Positions 54,584 to 63,462 of a stretch of DNA of 64,000 nt are shown in pieces. A program made the translations under genes and the position numbers. This stretch comes from Roseomonas aeriglobus (lineage in GTDB: Bacteria; Pseudomonadota; Alphaproteobacteria; Sphingomonadales; Sphingomonadaceae), in contig JAFHKN010000002.1 of assembly GCA_016937575.1 (NCBI GenBank), positions 1,116,001 to 1,180,000 on the forward strand, in the 5' to 3' direction. The first letter of the stretch is position 1. Each line of letters begins with the position of its first letter. Below the pieces are notes generated by a model. It saw nothing but the letters and a program-made list of their open reading frames with translations, had not been told where the DNA came from and ran no database searches.

Positions 54584-55717
54584 TCAGGGAACGATGGTCG
54601 TGAAGAGATAGACCGCGAAGATCATCAGATGGACCACGCCGCCCGCGATCGTCGTGCGGCCGGTGCCGAGCGACAGGGTGATGGTGAAGAGCGAAAGGAT
54701 CAGCAACGTGATCCCTTTCGATCCCAGGCCGAGCGCGAGCGGCAGGTCGAGCAGCAGCGAGACGATCGCGACCGACGGGATCGTCAGGCCGATCGTCGCC
54801 AATGCGGAGCCGAGCGCGAGGTTCAGGCTCGTCTGCAGCCGGTTGCGCCGTGCCGCACGGTAGGCAGCGAGGCTTTCGGGCGCGAGGACGAGAGCGGCGA
54901 TGATGACACCGACGACCGCCAGCGGCAGGCCGGCGTCGAGCACGGCGCGCTCGACCGTCGCCGACAGGCCCTTCGCCAGCAGCACCACGCCGACGAGCGA
55001 CACCAGCAACGCGGCGAATGCGGTCCATGCGGTCGCCCTCGATGGCGGTTCGGCGTGCGCGTCCTTCGGCATGTCCTGACCGGGCAGGAAATAGTCGCGG
55101 TGGCGGACGGTCTGGACGAGAACGAAGGTGAGGTACAGGACCAGCGACACGCCGGCGACGAACAGCAGTTGCGACGGGGCATAGGCGGGCCCCGGCGCGC
55201 TGGACGTGTAATTGGGCAGAACGAGCGTGAGCACCACCATGGCCGTCAACACGCACAGCGCCGTGCTGACGCCCCGCAGGGTGAACCGCTGTTCGCCGTG
55301 CCGCAGCCCACCGGCCAGCAGACAGACGCCGACGATGAAATTGAGGATGATCATGATCGCCGCGAAGACCGTGTCGCGCGCCAAGGCGGACGCGTCGCCG
55401 GCGTCGGACAGCATCAGGCTGACGATCAGCGAAACCTCGATCACGGTCACGGCGATGGCGAGCACCAGCGTGCCGAACGGCTCGCCCACGCGGTGTGCGA
55501 CGACTTCGGCATGATGCACCGCTGCCAGCACCGCTCCGATCAGGATGAGTGCGGCAGCGATGGTGCCGACGGTTCCGAACGTCACCAGCCCGATCGCGAT
55601 GGCGACGAGGCCCAACACGGGGAAGGCCAGCGTCCACAGCGGCAACAGGCCGCGCAGTAACAGGGCTCGCTTCGTCGACGGCGGTGGGATGGCGTCGATC
55701 TGGTCGGCGTCGTTCAC
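54584..55717 (-). CDS. Calcium/proton antiporter, ChaA-like
   Basis: A 377-aa inner-membrane CaCA-family antiporter from GTG 55717, with GGGAG nine bases upstream; a longer frame to 55774 is possible. Two homologous halves of about five helices each carry acidic repeats: HHAEVVAHRVGEPFGTLVLA (with VTVIEVSLIVSLML) and LVLAPESLAAYRAARRNRLQ (with SLNLALGSALATIGLTIPSV). This matches E. coli ChaA, which exports Ca2+ or Na+ in exchange for H+. The ion is inferred. It is divergent from a siderophore receptor operon. Confidence 0.87.
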   Translation of the reverse strand: MNDADQIDAIPPPSTKRALLLRGLLPLWTLAFPVLGLVAIAIGLVTFGTVGTIAAALILIGAVLAAVHHAEVVAHRVGEPFGTLVLAIAVTVIEVSLIVSLMLSDAGDASALARDTVFAAIMIILNFIVGVCLLAGGLRHGEQRFTLRGVSTALCVLTAMVVLTLVLPNYTSSAPGPAYAPSQLLFVAGVSLVLYLTFVLVQTVRHRDYFLPGQDMPKDAHAEPPSRATAWTAFAALLVSLVGVVLLAKGLSATVERAVLDAGLPLAVVGVIIAALVLAPESLAAYRAARRNRLQTSLNLALGSALATIGLTIPSVAIVSLLLDLPLALGLGSKGITLLILSLFTITLSLGTGRTTIAGGVVHLMIFAVYLFTTIVP

Positions 55718-55797
55718 GCGAATGTCTCCCTGTTTGACCAATGTCCCATCGACCGAACGGTTGCGAGATAGCAACGTTTCCGACCAATCACCACGCT

Positions 55798-55819
55798 ATT
55801 GAGAATCCGTTGCATTAGC
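55798..55819 (+). promoter_or_regulatory. Candidate Fur-type operator
   Basis: ATTGAGAATCCGTTGCATTA resembles an imperfect Fur box (TGAGAAT-TTGCATT). A second GAGAATC lies 60 bases on at 55861, just before the receptor ATG. Iron control of the following siderophore receptor operon would be expected. The match is degenerate. Confidence 0.4.
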
Positions 55820-55869
55820 AGGCGAGCTCGGCTAGTCGGCCGTCGATACGGACGACACATGAGAATCAC

Positions 55870-57993
55870 ATGACCCCTGGTTTGCTTCTGCTCCTCGCAC
55901 TGACGGGTGCCAACGACCCGGCGCCCGCCTCGGATACGGATCCGCAGCAGGGCCGCGGCGAGGTGGTCGTCACGGGATCACGTGATGAAGCAAGCGAGGG
56001 CACCGGCAGCTACGGCACCGCCGTCAGCCGAACAGCAACCCGACTGGGTCTGAGCCAGAAGGACACGCCGCAATCGGTCAGCGTCGTCACGCGCACCCAG
56101 ATCGACGATTTTCGCCTGACCGACGTCAACACGCTGTTGCAGACGACGACGGGCGTGAACGTCCAGTCGGTCGAGAGCGACCGGACATATTATTCGGCCC
56201 GCGGATTCGAGATTACCAACTTCCAGCTCGATGGAATCGGTCTGCCATTCGCCTTCAACGTGCAGAACGGCGCGCTCGACACGGCAACCTATGACCGGGT
56301 GGAGGTGCTGCGCGGCGCCAACGGCCTGCTGTCGTCGACCGGCAACCCGTCGGCGACGATCAACTTCGTTCGCAAGCGCCCGGGTACCGAGTTCGCGGGC
56401 AGCCTGACGGCGCTTTACGGATCGTTCGACCAGAAGCGGATCGACGGCGACCTCACCGTTCCGCTGACCGCCAGCGGCAGTGTTCGTGCGCGGGTTGTCG
56501 GGGCGTATCTGGATACCGACAGCTATCTGGACCGCTATCAGGGTAAGCGTTCGATCCTGTACGGTATCACCGAAGCCGATATCGGACCCAACACGGTGAT
56601 CGCGGTCGGCTACCAGCGGCAGGATCATCGTACTCGCGGCGGCCTCTGGGGCGCACTGCCACTATTCTATACCGATGGCTCGCCGACCAACTACGATCGA
56701 TCGACCAGCACTTCGGCCGAATGGACGCGGTGGAACGTGCTTGACCAGCAGATCTTCGGCGATCTGACGCATAATCTTGGTGGCGGCTGGACTGCGAAGC
56801 TGAGCGTCATGCGGCGCGCGGTCGACGAGGACGATGAACTGTTCTACGTCTACGGCACGCCCGATCGCGCGACGGGGCTGGGCCTGTTCTCCTACGTCGG
56901 CGCCTTCAACGGCCCGACGCGCGAGCTGACGATCGACGCCTATGCCTCCGGCCCGGTCATGTTGTTCGGGCGCCAGCATGATGTGGTGTTCGGCGTGAAC
57001 CGCGGTGTGTCGGCGCAGAAGCAGTTTTCCAGCTATCCGGCTGGCACCGGTATCTCGCTGCCCGGAAACACGGCCTTCGAAGGCCGTTTTCCCAAGCCGT
57101 CGTTCGGTCCGTTCGACCTGAGCGCGGACACCAATAACAAGCGGGAGAGCGTGTACGGGCTCGTCCGGCTGAACCCGGCCGACGCGCTGAAGATCATGCT
57201 GGGCGGCAACGTCACCCGCGCAACGGCGCAAGGGGACAGCTATGGCGTGCCCAACGTCTTCGCCCGCACGCGCGTCCTGCCCTATGCGGGCGTCACTTAT
57301 GCGCTGAGCCCTAACGTCAACGCCTATGCCAGCTATGCGACGATCTTCAATCCGCAGCGCGAGATCGACGTGGCCGGCCGTACGCTCGACCCGATCGAGG
57401 GCGAGAATATCGAGGCGGGCGTCAAGGGCGAATGGTTCGGCGGTCGCCTGAACGCCAGCGGCGCGATCTTCAAGGCACGGCAGAACAACACGGCGGAAGC
57501 AACGGATTTCATTGCCGGACGTCAGCGCTATCGTGGCATCGATGCGACTGCAGAGGGTATCGAATTCGATGTCGGCGGGCAGCTCGCTCCGGGGCTCCAG
57601 CTGACCGCGGGCTACACCGCGTTGCGGGTCCGCAATCCGGCGGGCGATCCGGTGCGTACCTATGTGCCGCGCAACACCGGCCGGCTCAATGCCGTGTACA
57701 GTCCGGTCGCTTTGCCCGCGCTGAAGCTGGGTGCCGCGCTTCAGTACCAGAGCCGGATCGTGCGGGACCAGGAAGGAACGACGCTGGCGGGTACGCCGGT
57801 GGTCACGAAGACGACGCAGGGCGCCTACGCCCTGGTCGATGCGATGGCGCGCTATGACCTGACCGACACTGTCGCAGTGACGGCGAACGTGCGGAACATC
57901 ACAAACGCCAAATATCTGACCAGCCTGTTCTGGGCGCAGGGCTTCTATGGCGCGCCGCGCACCGCGACCGTGACAGTGGGCCTGAAGTTCTGA
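55870..57993 (+). CDS. TonB-dependent siderophore receptor
   Basis: A 707-aa outer-membrane receptor. A short signal peptide (MTPGLLLLLALTGANDPAPA) leads to EVVVTGSR (TonB box), a plug with SQKDTPQSVSVVTRTQIDDF, GRGFEI-type YYSARGFEITNFQLDGIGLP and EVLRGANGLLSSTGNPSATI, and a barrel ending TATVTVGLKF with terminal Phe. The DTPQSVSVVTR and GNPSATINFVRKRP motifs are typical of FpvA/FhuE-like ferric-siderophore receptors. It heads an operon with a membrane protein and a PepSY protein, a known ferric-siderophore reduction layout. Confidence 0.93.
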   Translation: MTPGLLLLLALTGANDPAPASDTDPQQGRGEVVVTGSRDEASEGTGSYGTAVSRTATRLGLSQKDTPQSVSVVTRTQIDDFRLTDVNTLLQTTTGVNVQSVESDRTYYSARGFEITNFQLDGIGLPFAFNVQNGALDTATYDRVEVLRGANGLLSSTGNPSATINFVRKRPGTEFAGSLTALYGSFDQKRIDGDLTVPLTASGSVRARVVGAYLDTDSYLDRYQGKRSILYGITEADIGPNTVIAVGYQRQDHRTRGGLWGALPLFYTDGSPTNYDRSTSTSAEWTRWNVLDQQIFGDLTHNLGGGWTAKLSVMRRAVDEDDELFYVYGTPDRATGLGLFSYVGAFNGPTRELTIDAYASGPVMLFGRQHDVVFGVNRGVSAQKQFSSYPAGTGISLPGNTAFEGRFPKPSFGPFDLSADTNNKRESVYGLVRLNPADALKIMLGGNVTRATAQGDSYGVPNVFARTRVLPYAGVTYALSPNVNAYASYATIFNPQREIDVAGRTLDPIEGENIEAGVKGEWFGGRLNASGAIFKARQNNTAEATDFIAGRQRYRGIDATAEGIEFDVGGQLAPGLQLTAGYTALRVRNPAGDPVRTYVPRNTGRLNAVYSPVALPALKLGAALQYQSRIVRDQEGTTLAGTPVVTKTTQGAYALVDAMARYDLTDTVAVTANVRNITNAKYLTSLFWAQGFYGAPRTATVTVGLKF

Positions 57994-58538
57994 TGGTCCT
58001 GCTCGCCGCGCTAACGCTGGCGATCGCCGGCATCCTGCTGGTCCGTCACGGTTGGGGCGGGAAGCGGGTGGTCGCGCTGGCAGGCTGGGCGGCGGTCGTC
58101 GCGGCCATGCTGATCCTGGCGGTCGGCGACGGCGCCTGGGGCATCGCAGTCGGCATGACCGCCGCGATGCTTGCCGCGTTCGGTTTGTTGGCGCGCGAGG
58201 CATTGCGCACGTCCCCGACCCGCACGCCGCCACAGCGACAGCCGGCCAGCGTAACCCTGCCGCATCGCGCGCTGGGCGTGGGGCGGCGCTTGCTTGTGTT
58301 CCTCCTTGTGGTGCCGGTCGGTGTCGCGGCTGCCTATGTTTTCGCGATGGGGGCGGAAGGTGCCGCGGCGCGGCTCGGCTGGCATGCCGCGGATCGCACC
58401 GCCGTCGCCTTCGTCGCCGCGCCCGTTGCCTGGACGATCCTCGCGAGCGTGCAGTTGATCCAGCCTGGCCCGGCCCGGATGATCCTCCCGCCCGTGGCCT
58501 GTGCCGCGATCGGGTTGCTGCTATGGTGGCCGCTATGA
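57993..58538 (+). CDS. Multi-spanning membrane protein of siderophore operon
   Basis: A 181-aa protein starting on the last base of the receptor stop (TGATG). It has about six hydrophobic segments in two halves separated by a Thr/Pro/Arg-rich linker (TSPTRTPPQRQPAS, ~73-86). The first half (LLAALTLAIAGILLVRHGWG ... WGIAVGMTAAMLAAFG) resembles the small DUF3325 proteins, and the second (RRLLVFLLVVPVGVAAAYVF ... ILPPVACAAIGLLLWWPL) resembles DUF3649, both commonly separate genes in iron-uptake operons. A fusion of the two is my inference. Confidence 0.6.
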   Translation: MVLLAALTLAIAGILLVRHGWGGKRVVALAGWAAVVAAMLILAVGDGAWGIAVGMTAAMLAAFGLLAREALRTSPTRTPPQRQPASVTLPHRALGVGRRLLVFLLVVPVGVAAAYVFAMGAEGAAARLGWHAADRTAVAFVAAPVAWTILASVQLIQPGPARMILPPVACAAIGLLLWWPL

Positions 58539-59998
58539 AGCATGATCCGATCGTCGTGCCCGAACAGACGCTGGTCCAGCGCGCGCTGGGCGGGCACGCC
58601 GCGCTGGGCTTGCTGGCCGGCGGGCTGCTGTATCTGATCGCGCTGTCGGGCATGCTGGTCGTCATCCACGAACGCTGGCAGCGTTGGGAGCAGCCGACCG
58701 TCGTCGAAACGCCGGGGATCGCCCCCGCCGCTGTCCAGGCTGCGGTGGCGACCAAGGCGGGGATGGATGCCAGGGCGGGGAAGCCTGCGAGCACCCACCT
58801 CTATGTGAAGATGCCGACGGCAGGACTGCCGCGGACGGTCGTCACGAGCGATCACGGTGCGATCTACGTCGATTCGGACGGACGGGCGGCAGGGCCAGAG
58901 GCGCACGCCTGGACCGAGTTCCTGGTCAATCTACACACCTATCTCCACCTGCCGATGACGATCGGGATCATTCTGGTCGGCGCGCTGGGTGTCATGCTGG
59001 CAGCGCTGGCAATTACCGGCGTCGTCGCGCATCCGCGTATCCTCCGCGACGCCTTTCGCCTGCGCCCGCGCGGCAACCGCCAGCTTGCCCACGCCGACTG
59101 GCACAATCGGCTGGGCGTATGGACATTGCCGTTCGTGCTGGCGCTCGCCATGACGGGCGCGATCATCGGCCTGTCGTCGGTCGGCGCCGACCTGCTCGGC
59201 AAGCGCTACCACGGCGGCGATACGCTGGCGGCCTATGCCCCGATCTTCGGCGCCGAACACCCGGTCGACAAACGCCCCGCGCCGCTGCCGAACGTCGCCG
59301 CGCCGCTGGCGTATATGGCGGCGGCGTATCCGGACGTGACGCCGACATATGTCACGATCCACGATCCCGGCACGCGCGGGCAGAATATCCAGCTGCTCGC
59401 TGCGCACGACCGCCGGCTGATCTATGGCGAGGCCTATCATTTCAATGCCGCCGGCCAGTATCAGGACCGCCTGGGACTGTCCGATGGGCCACTTGGCCGA
59501 CAGACGGCGGCATCGCTGTACAACCTGCATTTCGGCAACTTTGGCGGGTTGGCGGTCGAGCTCGCCTATATCGCCTTTGGCCTCGCGCTGTGCGTTGTCA
59601 CCGCGACGGGCATGTCGCTGTGGCTTCAAAAGCGCCGTCGCCGCGGCCTGCCGAGCCCTCGGCTCGAGGGGTTCTGGACGATGGTCGTCTGGGGCACTCC
59701 GGTGCTGATCGTCGCGACGCTGTGGCTGCGCGGCGTCAGCGGAGCGGAAATGCCGCTGGTGCCGGTGTTCTGGTGCGGCCTCGCGGCGCTGATCGTTGCT
59801 GGCATGGTCGTGCCGAAGCTGGCGGATGCGCGGGCGCTACGGCTGGTACTGGCGGCGATGATTGCGGTGACGGCGCTGGTGCACTTCACGCTGACGCCGC
59901 TGGGGTTGCCGGCGGTCTGGGCGATCGACTTGGCGTTGCTGGGTGTCGCGGCGGTGCTGGCGGCAGTGGAATTGGGGCGGAAGCGGGCGACTGCCTAA
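58535..59998 (+). CDS. PepSY-associated membrane protein, putative ferric-siderophore reductase
   Basis: A 487-aa inner-membrane protein overlapping its neighbour by ATGA. Membrane helices include ALGLLAGGLLYLIALSGMLV (~24-43), IGIILVGALGVMLAALAITG and a cluster of four at the C-terminus. HERWQRWEQP, HTYLHLP, DWHNRLGVWTLPFVLALAMT and LHFGNFGGLAVELAYIAFGL have the paired His residues and PepSY-TM pattern seen in proteins that reduce imported ferric siderophores in the periplasm, probably with heme. The operon position after a siderophore receptor supports this role. Confidence 0.83.
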   Translation: MKHDPIVVPEQTLVQRALGGHAALGLLAGGLLYLIALSGMLVVIHERWQRWEQPTVVETPGIAPAAVQAAVATKAGMDARAGKPASTHLYVKMPTAGLPRTVVTSDHGAIYVDSDGRAAGPEAHAWTEFLVNLHTYLHLPMTIGIILVGALGVMLAALAITGVVAHPRILRDAFRLRPRGNRQLAHADWHNRLGVWTLPFVLALAMTGAIIGLSSVGADLLGKRYHGGDTLAAYAPIFGAEHPVDKRPAPLPNVAAPLAYMAAAYPDVTPTYVTIHDPGTRGQNIQLLAAHDRRLIYGEAYHFNAAGQYQDRLGLSDGPLGRQTAASLYNLHFGNFGGLAVELAYIAFGLALCVVTATGMSLWLQKRRRRGLPSPRLEGFWTMVVWGTPVLIVATLWLRGVSGAEMPLVPVFWCGLAALIVAGMVVPKLADARALRLVLAAMIAVTALVHFTLTPLGLPAVWAIDLALLGVAAVLAAVELGRKRATA

Positions 59999-60001
59999 GC
60001 T

Positions 60002-60177
60002 GTGCTCCGGCGAAGGCCGGGGCGTTGGACGGCGTAAGCTTGCGATCGCCACCGCTCCGGCCTTCGCCGGAGCACGAGCGACGCGCCATAAGCTGACCGT
60101 GCTCCCGCGCAGGCGGGAGCCGAGGGATACGTAGGACAGCACCCCGTGGCTCTGGGCTCCCGCCTGCGCGGGAGCAC
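60002..60177. repeat. Two perfect long inverted repeats downstream of the PepSY gene
   Basis: Perfect 17-bp arms at 60002-60018 and 60059-60075 (GTGCTCCGGCGAAGGCC and complement) are followed by perfect 23-bp arms at 60099-60121 and 60155-60177 (GTGCTCCCGCGCAGGCGGGA ...). Each arm contains its own small palindrome. They lie between converging genes and resemble paired REP elements. Confidence 0.85.
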
Positions 60178-60211
60178 GCAAAAAGCGGACGTGAGTGCGA
60201 GGGCACACAAA

Positions 60212-60242
60212 CAAAACGGGCGCCGATCACCCGATCGACGCC
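60212..60242 (-). terminator. Terminator of clpX
   Basis: On the minus strand GGCGTCGATC pairs with GATCGGCGCC (one G-T wobble), followed by CGTTTTGTTT. It lies about 28 bases after the clpX stop. Confidence 0.85.
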
Positions 60243-60269
60243 TGTTCTGTTTCGTTCGGAAAATCCGGA

Positions 60270-61541
60270 TCAGGCGGCGTCGCCGGCCTTTTCCTTTTCC
60301 TTCTTGGCATAGACGCGCACCGGCTCCTTCGAGCCGCCGACGACGTCCTTGTCGATCATCACTTCGTCGACGCCGTCCATGCTGGGCAGGTCGAACATGG
60401 TATCGAGCAGAATGCCCTCCAGGATCGAGCGGAGGCCACGCGCGCCGGTCTTGCGGTCGATCGCCTTCTTGGCGATCGTCGTCAGCGCCTCGTCGTTGAA
60501 GCCGAGCTTCACGTCCTCCATCTCGAACAGCTTCTGATACTGTTTGACCAGAGCGTTCTTCGGCTCGGTCAGGATCTTGATCAGCGCCGCGGTGTCGAGG
60601 TCCTCCAGCGTTGCGATGACCGGCAGACGGCCGACGAATTCGGGGATCAGGCCGAACTTCAGCAGATCCTCGGGCTCGACCGACTTCAGCGCTTCGCCGG
60701 TCTTGCGCTCGTCGGGCCCGGCGACATGCGCACCGAAGCCGATCGACTTGCCCTGCAGGCGGTCGCCGATGATCTTTTCGAGCCCAGCGAACGCGCCGCC
60801 GCAGATGAAGAGGATGTTGGTCGTGTCCACCTGCAGGAATTCCTGCTGCGGATGCTTGCGCCCGCCCTGCGGCGGAACGCTGGCGACCGTGCCTTCCATC
60901 ATCTTGAGCAGCGCCTGCTGCACGCCTTCGCCCGACACGTCGCGGGTGATCGACGGATTTTCCGCCTTGCGGCTGATCTTGTCGATCTCGTCGATGTAGA
61001 CGATGCCGCGCTGCGCCCGCTCGACGTTGTAGTCGCTCGCCTGCAGCAGCTTCAGGATGATGTTCTCGACATCCTCGCCGACGTAGCCGGCTTCGGTCAG
61101 CGTCGTCGCATCGGCCATGGTGAATGGCACGTCGAGGATGCGCGCCAGCGTCTGGGCCAGCAACGTCTTGCCGCAGCCGGTCGGGCCGACGAGCAGGATG
61201 TTCGACTTGGCGAGTTCGACCTCGGCACCCTTCGCCCCGTGGTTGAGGCGCTTGTAATGGTTGTGCACCGCGACCGACAGCACGCGCTTCGCGCGGCGCT
61301 GGCCGATCACGTAATCGTCGAGCACGTCGCAGATTTCCTGCGGCGTGGGGACGCCGCCGTCCTTCTTGCTGACGAGCGCGCTCTTCGTCTCTTCGCGGAT
61401 GATGTCATTGCACAGCTCGACGCATTCATCGCAGATGAACACGGTCGGGCCGGCGATCAGCTTGCGCACCTCGTGCTGCGACTTGCCGCAGAACGAGCAG
61501 TAGAGGGTGCTCTTGGAGTCGCCACCGCTCAATTTCGTCAT
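60270..61541 (-). CDS. clpX: ATP-dependent Clp protease ATP-binding subunit ClpX
   Basis: A 423-aa AAA+ unfoldase that feeds substrates to ClpP. The N-terminal zinc domain ([30 protein letters not shown]) binds adaptors. Walker A is [20 protein letters not shown] (~119), Walker [11 protein letters not shown] (~185); pore loop GYVGEDVE and the sensor-2 region ([20 protein letters not shown]) are normal. The IGF-type ClpP-docking loop is present as KSIGFGAHV. It lies 109 bases after clpP, separated by two hairpins. Confidence 0.98.
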   Translation of the reverse strand: MTKLSGGDSKSTLYCSFCGKSQHEVRKLIAGPTVFICDECVELCNDIIREETKSALVSKKDGGVPTPQEICDVLDDYVIGQRRAKRVLSVAVHNHYKRLNHGAKGAEVELAKSNILLVGPTGCGKTLLAQTLARILDVPFTMADATTLTEAGYVGEDVENIILKLLQASDYNVERAQRGIVYIDEIDKISRKAENPSITRDVSGEGVQQALLKMMEGTVASVPPQGGRKHPQQEFLQVDTTNILFICGGAFAGLEKIIGDRLQGKSIGFGAHVAGPDERKTGEALKSVEPEDLLKFGLIPEFVGRLPVIATLEDLDTAALIKILTEPKNALVKQYQKLFEMEDVKLGFNDEALTTIAKKAIDRKTGARGLRSILEGILLDTMFDLPSMDGVDEVMIDKDVVGGSKEPVRVYAKKEKEKAGDAA

Positions 61542-61583
61542 TCAATCACCTCGTCGCGCGGCAGGGGACCCGCGCTTGAAAAT

Positions 61584-61636
61584 GGCCTGCCATCCTACAC
61601 GGCAGGCCGGGTCCGGCAAACCCAAATACCGGACCC
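61584..61636 (-). terminator. Two adjacent hairpins between clpP and clpX
   Basis: GGGTCCGG/CCGGACCC (61609-61616, 61629-61636) and GGCCTGCC/GGCAGGCC (61584-61591, 61601-61608) are both perfect 8-bp stems. On the minus strand the second is followed by ATTTTC, a weak terminator signature that could lower clpX expression relative to clpP. Confidence 0.6.
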
Positions 61637-61650
61637 TTACGCAAAACAGG

Positions 61651-62295
61651 TTAAGCCGAAGCCGAACCTTCGCCATCCGGCACGCCCGGACGCTTGTCGA
61701 ATACCTCGTCGACCAGGCCGAACGCCTTGGCTTCGTCGGCTTCCAGGAACGTGTCGCGGTCCATCGCGCGCTCGATCTCTTCCAGGCTCTTGCCGGTGTA
61801 CTTGACGTACAGGTCGTTCATCCGGCGCTTGATGCGCAGGATTTCCTTGGCCTGGATCTCGATGTCCGACGCCATGCCCTGCGCACCGCCCGAGGGCTGG
61901 TGGATCATGATGCGGGCATTGGTCAGCGCGACGCGCATCCCCGGCTCACCGGCGGCGAGCAGGAAGCTGCCCATCGACGCCGCCTGACCGATGCAGACGG
62001 TGCCGACCTTGGGTCGGATATACTGCATCGTGTCGTGGATCGCCATGCCGGCGGTCACCACGCCGCCCGGCGAATTGATGTACATCCAGATGTCCTTCTT
62101 CGGGTTCTCGGACTCGAGGAAGAGCAGCTGGGCGGTAATGAGCGAGGCCATGTGATCCTCGACCGGCCCCACGACGAAGATGATGCGTTCACGCAGCAGG
62201 CGCGAATAGATGTCGAAGCTGCGCTCGCCGCGGCTCGACTGTTCGATGACGATGGGGACGAGGGCGTTCTGAATGACGCTCATAGGGTCGTGCAT
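61651..62295 (-). CDS. clpP: ATP-dependent Clp protease proteolytic subunit
   Basis: A 214-aa serine protease forming the ClpP tetradecamer. The catalytic Ser is in [20 protein letters not shown], the His in [20 protein letters not shown] and the Asp in [40 protein letters not shown] is the processed N-terminal region. It may start at ATG 62295 or at the in-frame Met5. ClpX docks onto it for regulated degradation. Confidence 0.98.
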   Translation of the reverse strand: MHDPMSVIQNALVPIVIEQSSRGERSFDIYSRLLRERIIFVVGPVEDHMASLITAQLLFLESENPKKDIWMYINSPGGVVTAGMAIHDTMQYIRPKVGTVCIGQAASMGSFLLAAGEPGMRVALTNARIMIHQPSGGAQGMASDIEIQAKEILRIKRRMNDLYVKYTGKSLEEIERAMDRDTFLEADEAKAFGLVDEVFDKRPGVPDGEGSASA

Positions 62296-62357
62296 GATGT
62301 TCCCGCTCTTGGATTGACCGCGCCTACATCGGCGTTCGGGCGGGAGGGCGCAAGGGG

Positions 62358-63278
62358 TCAGGCTTGCGGTCCCGGGATCGCCAGATACGCCAGCCGTTTC
62401 ATCTCGCGTCGTCCGCGCACGACGGTGTCCAGGATAAGCCCTGCGAACAGGTTAAGCACCGCGACGATCATCAGCCCCGTTGCCAGAATGGCTGTCGGAA
62501 AGCGGGGGACGAGGCCGGTCTGGACGTAGGTGACGGCCAGCGGGATGGTCAGCAGGATCGCCGCCAGCGCCAGCACCCCGGCGATCGCGCTGAAGAACCA
62601 CAGCGGGCGCTCGATGCGATACAGCGTCGCGATGGTGCGGGCGATGCGCGCGCCGTCGCGGTAGGTGTTGAGCTTCGACGCCGAGCCCTCGATCCGCGCG
62701 AGATACCGGGTTTCGACCTCGCCGACGGGCATCTTCAGTTCGAGAGCGTGGACCGATATTTCGGTCTCGATCTCGAACCCGCCCGACAAGGCGGGGAAAC
62801 TCTTCACGAACCGGCGCGAGAAGACGCGGTAGCCCGAGAAGATGTCGGTGAAGCTGCGCCCGAACAGCGAGGCGAGCAGCCCGGTCATCGCGCGATTGCC
62901 GAGCACATGGCCGCGGCGATAGGCTTCGGCAGCCTCGTGCACGCGGGTGCCGACGATCATGTCGAGGCCGTCCTCGATCAGCCGCTCGACCATCGCGGGG
63001 GCGGAGGCGGGGTCATAGGTCAGGTCGCCATCGGCCATGACGTAGATGTCGGCATCGACATCGGCGAACATGCGGCGGACGACATGGCCCTTGCCCTGCA
63101 TGCGTTCGGTCCGGACGACGGCACCAGCGGCGCGCGCAACATCGGCCGTCCGGTCACGGCTGTTGTTGTCGTAGACGTAGATGGTGGCGTCTGGAAGGAC
63201 GTCGCGAAAGCCGGCGATCGTCTGCGCGATCGCGGCCTCTTCGTTGTAGCATGGCAGCAGGACGGCAATGCGTGGCAT
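62358..63278 (-). CDS. Family 2 glycosyltransferase with C-terminal membrane helices
   Basis: A 306-aa protein of the dolichol-phosphate mannosyltransferase/GtrB type. The GT-A domain has [40 protein letters not shown] and the DxD-type ADGDLTYDP; the acceptor region contains [20 protein letters not shown] and [20 protein letters not shown]. Two membrane helices follow (~234-256 and 270-292). Such enzymes move a sugar onto undecaprenyl phosphate for polysaccharide or glycan modification. It sits between tig and clpP, interrupting the usual tig-clpP-clpX order. Confidence 0.86.
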   Translation of the reverse strand: MPRIAVLLPCYNEEAAIAQTIAGFRDVLPDATIYVYDNNSRDRTADVARAAGAVVRTERMQGKGHVVRRMFADVDADIYVMADGDLTYDPASAPAMVERLIEDGLDMIVGTRVHEAAEAYRRGHVLGNRAMTGLLASLFGRSFTDIFSGYRVFSRRFVKSFPALSGGFEIETEISVHALELKMPVGEVETRYLARIEGSASKLNTYRDGARIARTIATLYRIERPLWFFSAIAGVLALAAILLTIPLAVTYVQTGLVPRFPTAILATGLMIVAVLNLFAGLILDTVVRGRREMKRLAYLAIPGPQA

Positions 63279-63291
63279 TCGGCCCCCAAAA

Positions 63292-63456
63292 CCTTCTCCG
63301 GAGGGAGAAGGATAGCGTAGCTTACCAGCTCGCTGGTTAGCGAAGCTTGGATGAGGCCGATCGCGCTATTGAGAGCGGGACACCCTCACCCAGCTACGAC
63401 TAGGGCCGGCTTTCGCCGACCCAAGTCTGCGCAACCCTCTTCCTCAGGGAGAGGGA
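63292..63456. repeat. Intergenic palindrome, CCTTCTCC type
   Basis: CCTTCTCC-GGAG-GGAGAAGG (63292-63311) at one end and CCCTCT ... AGAGGG (63435-63455) at the other, with internal stems. The layout matches the element at 35545-35692. It separates tig from the glycosyltransferase gene. Confidence 0.7.
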
Positions 63457-63462
63457 AAAGGC

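Noticed and set aside
54359..55660. A 433-codon plus-strand frame opposite the antiporter gene
   Set aside because: It is rich in Gln, Asp, Arg and His with no membrane or domain pattern, typical of an antisense shadow; the minus strand encodes a clear ChaA-like transporter.
56662..58794. A 710-codon minus-strand frame across the siderophore operon
   Set aside because: It spans three well-supported plus-strand genes and has low-complexity Arg/Ala/Pro content.
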